The notes beneath the pieces were generated by a model. That model worked only from the letters and a program-made list of their open reading frames with translations. It was not told where the DNA came from and made no database searches. From Stratiolaelaps scimitus (lineage: Eukaryota; Arthropoda; Arachnida; Mesostigmata; Laelapidae): DNA of 64,000 bases. Shown here one piece after another: positions 37,912-64,000 of the stretch. The stretch covers positions 1,674,001 through 1,738,000 of the forward strand of contig JABWDB010000018.1 of the NCBI GenBank assembly GCA_019614645.1, read 5' to 3'. Within the stretch, counting starts at the first letter, position 1; each line of letters starts with the position of its first letter. The translations under genes and the position numbers were made by a program.

Positions 37912-39045
37912 TTTCCCTGTCTTGTTCATGGATGATATGAGCACATGAGGTCCATTGTACATTAAGGATATACATATAACAGTTCTGTTGATCCTGTTTG
38001 TGCAGGTCAGCATCCGAGCACTGACAGTAGCCATTAGGAAGCGACAAGAGAGTCAAACCCCGCTTCCAATTTGCTACCTGGAGTTACCTGATTGCCTATT
38101 TCATGCATAGTTGTTAGCGATTCACATTTGGCCAGAAAGAGTTCATTCCTTTGTCGCTAGGTCCTATGAAATGGTAGTCATCAGTTTTAAGAGTGGAATC
38201 AGAGCGATAGTCAATTAATTAGGGTATATTTCTTTTCGAGTTAATTATAGAAATATACAATAACTACTATTTGTTTCGAGGATTCGACCAGGGCTCGCCC
38301 TGACAATGCTGGCCTGTATAGTGTAACCATGCCTTTTGAGGTTTTTGGGTATTAGACCTCGAGAACGAGGTAACGAGCTTCGAGGTACTAGCCTGTAGAG
38401 AGATAGATTTCTATCGTATATTATCTTACTTTCCGTAAAGAGAAAATCCGACACTTTTATAATGGAACGCCCGCTTGTAACGGCGTTTGATGATTGTTCT
38501 GCTCTGGAAGGAATTTAGCTGGCCATAATGTCTACATTGAAATAGGCCAATTTTTCATAACTGAGCCGTTCTGGCCAAACGAATATTGATAATCCGCTAA
38601 TTTTCCAATACATTTAAAAAACACGACTTTTCCTCTTGAAAGGAAGGACTCAAAGACTCATGTGGAATACAAAAAGTTGATTGAACAAATCAATAGGGCA
38701 TTCGAGAAAGGCGCAGTGCAAAAAAAAGTCCGCTCACCCTCGAATTTCTATGGGGATATAACACTAAATACAGAGAAGGCAAATCGCTTGGAGAGATTTA
38801 TCCTCTCTCTTCTTATTGATTTACTTATTTATTTACTTTACGTTTAAGTGTCGACAAGACGTCGAAATGTGGAGCTGCATCAGCTGTGATTTCGATGTGA
38901 TCTATTCCTCTATTCCTCCTAAGTATTCTCCTATTCCCCTATAGAGGTTATAACGGGTGCAAGCACAATCGGAATGATTCACGTTAGCTTCTGCCACGAG
39001 GACCACCCTAACGTGTAATGGATCTGATTTATTATTATGAATATA

Positions 39046-39150
39046 TTTATTAGTCAATAAAAATAGTGGGCAACAATTGTAGCCGGTGAACGTGAAGTAC
39101 TTCTAAGAATACCTCCTCTGTATACATTCTTAATAGATTATCTGGAACGA
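39046..39150. repeat. Interspersed repeat, family 4, copy 2
   Basis: Second copy of the block described at 9658-9764, in the same orientation, with an estimated three quarters of positions matching by eye. It lies in the B-C intergenic region. Confidence 0.6.
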
Positions 39151-39997
39151 GGAGGCTCCACTTCCCCAGACCTTAAGCGTGCCCAAATGGACATTGCGTA
39201 CATCTATCTGATTTAATTATTATTTTCACTTTACTCATCTAATTACTCTTCTTTAATTATTCGTTTGAGCAGGTCTCTGGCGAACGAGACGTAGTTGACC
39301 GGGCGTTTTCATCTTCTTAATATCATTGATGAATGTCGAATGAATGATTCATGATAGTAACCACCGTTACTCGCCGTCTGATTGATTGATGCGCGGGTAG
39401 TTGGCGCGGTATAAACCGGTATCCCACCTGTATTCAGATGCACGTAAGATAGCCACGTTTAGTATCACAATATTTGCCAGATCATATGTGTTCGTTCAAC
39501 GGGAACAGGATCAATCGTCCAGAAAGCTCCCGCAATTCAAAGGGAAGACGATGCAAAGGATTTAATATTTTTCTTATAACATTTTTAATATGTTACCTGC
39601 TGTATGTTAAAATTTAATTACTTGATCGGCAAATCTGCAAGTAAATACAGCATTGATCCGTATGTACCCTGTGGAATTCGAACGCGAGACCCTATGGATC
39701 TATGTAAGTCGACGACGTTACGCCCACACCTCTTCGGTGGATAAATTATAGTTCATTCATTGTCTCAAGCGTGTCTTTAATTTCGGTCGGTTTTTAGTAA
39801 GTTTCTTAATCGTTTACAATTTTTATTTATGTTATTGTTAATTCTAGACAGATATATTGTTTCCTTCGCTCTGATTTTGTCGTTGTTTGGTCCGCACAAG
39901 GTAATTTTACGACGGTATATGACTCTATGGTGGATGTGCGATTTTTCAAAAAGAGCCGAATTTCAACATTTCCTACAAATAATTCAACGTACTTTAG

Positions 39998-40033
<36 letters not shown>

Positions 40034-41836
40034 CTAAGCAGTAGACGACTAACGAAAACGGGAAGCAATATATAGGAATGGGCGAGCTAATATGAACTTC
40101 TTTTCGACGAGCACAGCAGATGTGATACGTAGACACCTGCTGGGAGGCTAAAATCATCCATAAAATAGAATATATCCAATCGAAACGAATGCCCTGCTCG
40201 AGCAATCATAATATGTTCGATTATATCCCTGTCAGCTGGATTAATACCCGACGTAGCACGTTCTGACTTGTATTTCTCATCCAAAATTTGACGATTCTGG
40301 CAACGATTGGCGGCGTTTCCCCTTGAGAGCCACTCGGCGAAGACCCCAATTGATGTTTGTATCGATTGCAAATAATCGAAGGGTGCCTGTTATATGTGGA
40401 CATAGCATTTTCCAGTACGAGATAGCAAGCGAACACCATGACCAAAGCACTATGGGATCGAAATAGGTTGAGCGACTTCAAAACGGAGTTGACTTTTATC
40501 GAGCAGCCCTTGAAGCCTCTGTGCAGGGTGTAACAGGGCTGGTGGAGTGTACGTCAGTTTTCGCTGAGCGAACCTATCCAATGTTTGTGCCCAGGTTTGA
40601 GACGTGTCTTTAACGCTGGAGTAGAACATGGATGAGCTAGGGTGTCAGGGTCGCCGCTACCATCACGATCGAGCGAAATGTCGACCAGGTTTGGGCCCCG
40701 CCGACTTCCCCTGATAGGAACAAGGCTCAAGACAAAACAGTCGGGTTGAATGGGGGTTGTCGTTTGTCTAACTCCCCGCGATCCCCGGGGCACCCCAGAA
40801 CTATCTTAAGGCCTCATCAGAGAATGAATGCTTCGGTCGCATTGCTCTCATGAGTATCCGTGAGCACGCTGATTGGCGTGGGCGGTCCCGTGATGGGAGA
40901 GGGCCACCGGCCAATAGACGATCGAGGAGTGGCCTTTGTCAAGGCCCTCGAAGTCGTGAGGCTGACCAGGTCCTCAGACGGCGTAAAGCGTGAGTACTCC
41001 AAGCCGCTATGGGGATCCCTTTACGGTAAGTTTCTTCCGTTCACCAACAGCTAAGTGTGAGATTACACTTCGTTTCGACTAAAGGGATATATATGGTGCA
41101 CCCATTTGCGCCTAGTGGATTTGAGCACGCGTCAAGGCCTCCCTTCAAATCTTAAAGGGTACCTGTGCATATCAACATAGCACCTACTGTGGAAAAAGGT
41201 ATCACGCGCTTAAGGACACGGCCACCAAATACCGGTGATGATGAGACACAGGTAAATCAACAGGAAGGCGTAAATGCTGTACTGTCCCAGCAATAGCACA
41301 GCCCCTAGATACACTACAGCAAACCTGATCAGTCATGACTCCGAGTGGAGGTTTGTCAATCGTTGGGCCGATGTGGGGGCCGATTGTAATCGACGAGAGG
41401 AAGCCATTGGAAGAACAAGCAACTGTTGTAACGGAAGTGGCGTTTCCTGACGTGCGTACGCTTAATCAAAATGGAGCTGATTTTGGCATGACCAAACCAG
41501 GCTCTACATGGTTTGCTGCGATGGACGTCAGGTGGTTCCGGAAGTTCGCTTGAGGGACGGTAATCGTTTTCGGCACATACGTTGACTTTTCGACAACAGA
41601 TGAAAGACACACAGCCGTAATTGTAGTATTGGCCAAGCTATTGTAGCTCTTGTGGCGTAGGTACGGCTCATCGTGGCTATACTTGGTTCCCTAGAATAAG
41701 GCCGCGGAGCCCGGAGGCCACGCGAAATCGCTGCATTTATGCTCTTGTACAGATGGCTCCTTAGAAGGTAGCGTGCTTCAACCTAACGACGCCAACTATT
41801 TCTTGTTGACTTCTTGTGTGTTTGGTTCATTTGCAG

Positions 41837-57888
<16,052 letters not shown>

Positions 57889-59785
57889 GGGGAGTCTCAA
57901 TGAGCGAGTCCCGCCGGAGAGACGGTTCCTCAGCCGTCTCCAGCTGTAGGAGAACTCTCGCTTGCCATCTTCGAGAAACGATGGAGTTACAAGATCCGAG
58001 CTCGAGCTCCGTGGAGTGACCATATACATTTTATCGTCAATCCGATATAGGTCTATTTCTCGGCAACATATGAAAAGCAGACATGTGGAAAATGTGATTT
58101 CAAAAATCCTATTTCAACACCTCCGGCATACAACAATAATGGATCGAGCATATAGATATTATATAGAAGATGATAGATGAGTCGAGGGAATGTCATTTTG
58201 AATGTGACCATTTTCAGAGATTTATCAGTCATTGTTTCAAGCGAGTACCTACACCTATATCGTTACTAAAGATGAACCGTGATAATTCAGTTGAGATCGT
58301 TATCGTTGAAGTGTGATATAATATATATATATATATATAGATATATATAAATAGTTACTACATGTGTGACATCATCAAACGGCATCCCAGAGCATAGTGC
58401 ATTTAAGGCTTCGCAGTGAAGACAATATAAGCGATATAGATTCCCATATATCGCGGTCCTGGTGAGATGTACCCGACAGATTCGGTGGCGGGTAGCTCGT
58501 CGACTCGTTGGCGACGAGTCATGTCGCATCGCTCAAGTTGTCTACGACGCGTGCAAATTGAATAAATAATGGATCAATCGCCAGTTCTATTCTCGTTGGC
58601 AGACGAAAGCAGTCCGCAGTCGATGTAGCTCCAACTTCTCATGCTCGATCCTCTCCGGTGAAAATAGCTGCACACATAATAGATCCGAAAAAATGCTAAA
58701 TAAACTTTTTTCCTATAAACTTTGAACGCTGTGAATTTACTGTATGCTGATCGTCGAGAAACAATTAGGCCAGCCGTTGAGTGTTGAAGGCACAACCAGC
58801 GTTCGATCGGCACGAGCAGCGTTCGCCTTCAATCAGCACAGGCAGACCTTGCCTATGGTTAGATAATATTTAGGTCATATTGAAAAGAAATTAGGTCCAG
58901 GTCGTTTACCAAGTAGAGAGGGGGGGAAGGGGTTGGCGTGATAGTACAAGGGACCTGCGGCGTGTATACGTTGGCTGCAGCAATTATATTATCGAATATG
59001 CACGATACTTCTCTTGACGAATATCACACCATGTGTGGATATGTAACCTGTGCTCCACCTTGCACGATCTACCACAATCTTCATGGTCTTCTGTACAAAC
59101 CCACGGCCTATGGGCGGCTCGAGCGTTCCTTTATGCTATTCGATGTATCTAAACGCAGAGAATCAGAATTTGTTGGAAAATTGAAAGGCGAATTATCATT
59201 ACAAAGACTTAAATACAGATCTATCAGTTCAGAGAAGGTTTAGTTGCTTTCAGGAAATAGATCCGATTGAACTGCGAATGGGAATACCTTGGCTTATGAG
59301 AAGGCATCTCTGACAGATCTGCTGACAGAAATAGTTGGTATTTACCACTTGATTGTGAACATCTGATTTTGGGGGAAAGATGTGGAGGAAACATATCTTC
59401 TACCTGTTTTGGCTGACTTCAAAGAAAAACGCCAATGTCAGCATATTTCCCCAAGAGGTATGTCCAGGTAGCACAAAAATGGAATTGCCCTATAGAGAAT
59501 GGCCTATCATGGTACATCTGGCCACAAAACAAGACCTACTTCGCGAAAACAGAGATTTCCCACAACAAGACCTGCTTCGCGCACAGATTTCTCGAAAATG
59601 TAATTAGTAATCTATCCGATTGGATTCGGCTCATCTCAAAGTACCTTCCTTTTGTTTATCTAAACTAAAACCTAAAATATGCTATACTATGTATTCTAGA
59701 CGGGTGTACTATTACTGCTGATGAATTTTTATAGGTGTGTCACACAATACGAATGCTAATATCTCATTTAATATTTTTCTTTTAT

Positions 59786-59836
59786 TCGAGAACTCGAGCG
59801 TTGTACAATTGCAGTTGCGAGAATAAGCCACATTTT
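59786..59836 (+). mobile_element. SINE family 1 or LINE tail fragment
   Basis: Reads gagaactcgagcgttgtaca, then attgcagttgcgagaataag. The last part resembles the LINE end at 52256-52276 (inverse strand) more than the SINE 1 consensus. Confidence 0.5.
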
Positions 59837-62807
59837 ATGTTTTGATTTTACAGTAACCAACGTGAATAATGCATGGGCTCGCTTATTGTAAACGCGTGCA
59901 CACATAATCAGGTCAACGCCTTCATAGATGAAATGTTGCCGTCAAACATCGACGGTGGCAATGCACGTTTGTCTCAATTAACATGATACACCCATCATAA
60001 GGAATAGGCACAAATCGAAGACAAATCTCACTGCCAAAATTGGCAGAGAATGTTTCACGTTACACTGAGCGCTGACAGTCGTTCGTTCTTAACGGACATT
60101 GTCAATCCGAGTGGCTTGTTGAAGTTTAGCGGCGATAACAATAGCAACAAGAGTGAGAATTTCGCCGAATTTCTCATACCCTGGGCAGGCAATTCAAGTA
60201 ACAGCATCGCTATAACTAAAAACGACCCTCCCAGATGTGCCCTTCTGACATCATCACGCTATATACTGACAGTCCTCGTTTTCTAGCAGTTCTAGTCCAT
60301 GATCAGTCAGCTCCTCTAGTTGATCGAGCACCGGTGCGAGGTAGACAAATGATGCTGCAAGGGCCGTCCACAATGTCAACTGTATTAAGAGCTATAAAGA
60401 TGCTAACCGCACGGACTCAATCAGAGAGAGGCACACAGAGAGACAATGCAAGAGAACGATGGACAAGCATCGAAGCTGCTTGTACCGAGCGCATCGTCGT
60501 AAGCAGCTGCGCCAGGCGGCTGTAAGAGTCGTAGCATTGAAATTACACCATCATTACTAACAGCATTCGTTTGGCCGCCGTTGTCGTCGCTGTTCCCATG
60601 CCGGGTTCTTGTCTGTCTCGCAATGTTGTACTATTGTATCGACATAACGGGATGGATTATTAACGGGATGGATGGGTTGTCTATTTTAGCCACACGCGGC
60701 TGCAGCGAGCACCAGCTCACGGTGGCCAAATCGCAATTCGAAGATCATCCTCCGCGCTGTCTCCCGGAGTCGGCGGCCGCCACGAGATCGTATCGGTGAT
60801 AAACAACGAGTGGCACACAGACAGAGCGAGCGGGAGAGACCAGCTTCGCAGGGAATGACGCCGCCTAATATATTTGTCAGAATGGACCCACAATCTCCGG
60901 GGCCGAGGCGCTGCGTCTCCTTTCACGGTTTAGCGAGGCGGATAATTAGATAGAAGCAAACGTCTGGGGGGAGCGACACGGCTACTGTAGCCGCCTCGTA
61001 TCGGAAATAAATAAATAGTATCCACATCCATCTATGCGTGACAATGACGTCAGTTTTTTTCGGCGTCGGCTGATCATGATTATCCTTTCCATGCTATCCT
61101 GCGACGCTATGCACAGAGACGGCTTCAACCTCGAACAATCTTGCTGCTGCTGTTGTGTCCTTCGTTGATATGGGTCGGTTGTCCACACCCCTCATCGAAT
61201 TTCGCTTTGGTTTCTACGGCTGCGGGAGAAGGCTTCTTGTCTCTTGTGTACGATGTGACGTCAGTGTTGGCCAATTATTGTCGTAGTCATTGTGACGCCT
61301 ACCCGTGATGTTGGAAACCTAGCAGAATTCGTATGGCCATTTTTACCTGCCCGAATAGGTGTGTGTCACAAGCAAGTGCTATATATACATATCGTTCTAG
61401 GACGACTTACATCACGACTGAATGACTGCCGTCGTCATCGGATAGTGAAGGGGGCGCTGGCTCAGTGCGCAATTAATATCTCGACGTACTTCAGGGAAAG
61501 TTTCACCGGCGACCACGAGCTCCTGAGGGTCAGCTCGGAAAAAAACAATTATTATATATATATATATATATATAAGCTCTTCTAATTATCGATTTATTCA
61601 AACATACAATAATTAGGAATTATATATATACCATACATGCATAAGCAGATTTGCTTCGATCTCTAACAAGATTGGCAAACCCTCATCCACAGTTCTTAGC
61701 AGCTATGCTCGAGGCCTACGCCGTTTTCGTGTTATCGACATACCTCTAGGCATAAAGCGCAATTGTCTCGAGCGCATGAACACTTCACGTCAGCTGCCGT
61801 TTATTCGAGTTAATAAGTCGAAAACACATTTCTATCAGGAGGAAAGTTTGAGATACCACGCGCGAGTGTTCTTCGAATAACAATCAAAGAACATTTCACC
61901 GATGAACGGTGAGACGATACTACGGTGTTTAGTGTGAAGGCGCATTTCCATTCGGCCGCACAGACGACGAAATGATATTTGCTTTAGAGAAACTCAATAG
62001 AATGTGCTGCGCGATCGAGATCGAGCGTTTAAACGAGAGGAATTCCTTCGTGAGAAACTGAGGTCTAAGGCCGCAGAGCGTCGAGTGAGAGCAAATTCGT
62101 AGGCCGAGCTTAACGGTAAACGTTTGTCGATGCCAAAGGCGACGTGTGTATGGGTCTGGTGATCTCAGTGGTCAGCAGTCTAGCAGAAACACTCCTCTAG
62201 ATGAGTTGGGTCTGCGAACGAGAGAAAGGAACATTTGTGCAAACAAATGAAAAGATGACACCGACTGCGCGAACACTTTCGAGCACTATTCGGTTGTTAC
62301 GTCAAGGGTAGGCCCTATTGGCTACGTAAGGATTGAGTACTGGCGTAGTTTGCCGCGGTCTGCCAAGGTAATGGCGTGGTGGAACCGCAGTAGACGTACG
62401 TACAATGGGTATAAAGTGTCGACTACGGTGCCGGCCTAAACCAATGCATTCCCTCTGTGGTACGCGGTGAACGCAAGTCCTTCTGGGCTACGCCCATCAT
62501 CTTTATGGAGGTTCTTTTGTATAGGGGGCATGGGCTGATCTCAGGAGTTGTGTAAAGGTGCCGTCAACCTGGGAGTACCTTGGATCACTTCCTGCACTCT
62601 TGACAAACAGGACAGACCGTACTTATCAACCTGTTCAGTAAGATGGCCTTGTGGCGGCTTGCTGAGCGAGTGCCCAACCGGTGGCCGACACAAATGGGTG
62701 CTGTCTTATCATTGAGAAGTGTTCCAGTTATTGGAGACGGGGCCGGAGGTTCTTATTTTATATTAATTCTATAAAAATTATTATTTTATAAAATTTAAAT
62801 CTCTCTG

Positions 62808-62868
62808 TTATCCTTATTATTAATTGAATATTAAAAATACAATAATATTCAATTAATAATAAGGATAA
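62808..62868. repeat. Perfect 25-bp inverted repeat with 11-base loop
   Basis: The arm at 62808-62832 (ttatccttattattaattga…) and its exact complement at 62844-62868 flank aaaaatacaat. The arms are mixed sequence, not a simple dinucleotide run, so chance is an unlikely explanation. Confidence 0.92.
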
Positions 62869-64000
62869 ACCAGACCCGGCTCCAGAGCGGTACACATTTC
62901 AGAGCTTCGCATCAGTCTAGTCTCGGTAGCAGGTAGTGCGTAGTACTTCTTCTCCCCGAAGTTGTCAATCCAGTCACTCTGGCAATTGCATTTGTGGGTC
63001 GTTCGAGCTTCTAGTGCACACATGGTACTGTTGTATAGTGATTGAATTGTATTGATAAATTTTATAATGACTCCGTGTGCATCTCACGTAATTGTGCGCA
63101 AATTAACGCTTATGTAAATGTATGATTTGGAAGTCAATGGGCTTCTGTTATGTGCAAGTCTGTAATATTAGAAATGTCGTTTTACCATCGGCATAGTACG
63201 GAAGTACTTAATGCTAACAAATAAAGACTAATTGTTACACTGATTATACTGAACGATTTGTACAACTAAAGAAATGCTCATGCCGACAGGTCAAGTCACA
63301 GAGTAGCCCATACTTTAACGCTATACGTCAACAGGGGATTAGTTGCATGCAGCAATAATTTCATCCTGTTACAGAGTTGGATGTTAGCAGATGCGAAAAT
63401 CCCTACGAGAGAACACCACACGTATCGATGATGTCGCCTCCAGAAGGCTAAAAACTCACAAGTTCTCATTGCGAGTTCATTGGGCAAGCTTCACCGATCA
63501 TCGAGATTCCTTGCGCATCTTCCCAACGCATCGGAGTATCCTTGCGTCTCTCACTTAATAGCAGATAATATTAAACAGTGCATGAGCCAATGACCTCTGC
63601 CCGGAGCCCCCATTCACTTTACCGTGTCCGAACCTTTCAGTGCATTTCAAAACAATGTCGCGTGCTGTCAGTCAACCTTGCGGTGCTGCCTCGGCGCGCG
63701 CTAGAGCTTCGTTCTCGATATTTTTTCTTGTGCCGATGATATGCATATCTCTCGTAGTCGACGGACGTCGATAACGATATTGATACTGGCATCGGGATTG
63801 TCATCGTACAAGAGTACAGACCGGACAAGATAGGCGTTCTGCCGACGTCCACACGATGTTCAGTATGGCCTTCCGTCGGGCGGCGATGACGATCGAAGCG
63901 TTTGTGATGCCATGGCGCAATCTCCAGCTCAGGCTTACAGGAAGGACTGCAGCCGTCTGCCCGTCCATACCGGTGTGTGTATATGCAATATGCCTCTGCG

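Larger units (their letters stand above)
32559..41836. other. Intergenic region between genes B and C
   Basis: Nine kilobases dominated by retroelements: SINE 1 copies at 33860, 36770 and 37765, a SINE 3 copy at 35995, the LINE remnant at 35165-37560 and repeat family 4 at 39046. The stretches 38250-39000 and 40050-41800 contain only short open frames. One frame at 40860-41031 ends at a good donor (acggtaagt) but has no recognisable product. Upstream non-coding exon(s) of Ir25a should lie here. Confidence 0.55.
57889..64000. other. Region downstream of Ir25a
   Basis: Begins with the Ir25a 3' UTR; AATAAA at 58561 is a possible polyadenylation signal. It then holds a SINE 1 tail fragment at 59786, a (TA)n run at 61553-61573 and a perfect hairpin at 62808-62868. 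Short frames at 60300-60800 and 63656-63960 are not recognisable. The latter begins MSRAVSQPCG… with a hydrophobic stretch (FSIFFLVPMICISLVV), but stops after about 40 codons. No gene is called. Confidence 0.5.

Noticed and set aside
40554..40793. Minus-strand frame of 79 codons, arginine- and proline-rich
   Set aside because: No recognised retroelement motif; base composition alone can account for it.
41356..41610. Minus-strand frame with TSVTTVACSSNGF, faintly like a pogo/Tigger transposase block
   Set aside because: Only one weak block; no catalytic motif or second block nearby.
63656..63960. Possible signal-peptide exon or a fourth receptor N-terminus at the right edge
   Set aside because: The hydrophobic stretch is in a frame that ends at TAA after about 40 codons. 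The following open frame is different and no splice pair joins them. The segment is cut off by the window end.

Overview
The window is nuclear DNA of an invertebrate animal, most likely an arthropod and plausibly a parasitiform mite or tick. The evidence is short exons split by GT-AG introns, many (AT)n microsatellites, decayed retroelements and a DNA transposon, and above all three ionotropic chemosensory receptor (IR) genes of arthropod type. The species call is an inference. No search could be run, and every gene model was built by eye from reading frames, splice dinucleotides, intron phase and comparison between genes.

Layout, all three genes on the + strand: (1) about 36-8260, the 3' part of a divergent IR related to Ir93a (gene A), whose 5' end lies before the window. 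(2) 8261-22377, a repeat-rich gap with no gene I can support. (3) 22378-32558, an apparently complete Ir93a-type gene (gene B), from a signal-peptide exon to the stop codon. (4) 32559-41836, a transposon-rich gap with a 5'-truncated LINE broken by two SINE insertions. (5) 41837-57888, Ir25a (gene C), with the most strongly conserved protein of the window. (6) 57889-64000, mostly without recognisable genes.

IR25a and IR93a are known in insects as co-receptors that assemble with tuning IRs into cation channels for odour, temperature and humidity sensing. Finding Ir25a beside two Ir93a-type genes in one head-to-tail cluster is the main biological observation. Genes A and B are clearly tandem paralogues. 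Their pore and C-terminal exons match in phase and almost in length, and both proteins end in the same kind of short motif (…YPARRY). Gene A has diverged strongly in the ligand-binding domain, has one intron that gene B lacks, and may carry a frame problem in its first visible exon.

The second story is the repeats. At least three tRNA-derived SINE families can be read directly from several copies each. Family 1 shares its 3' tail with the local LINE, the arrangement expected when a SINE borrows a LINE's reverse transcriptase. Families 1 and 3 have each inserted into the same LINE copy, one of them with a clear target-site duplication. A decayed mariner transposase lies in the first visible intron of gene A.
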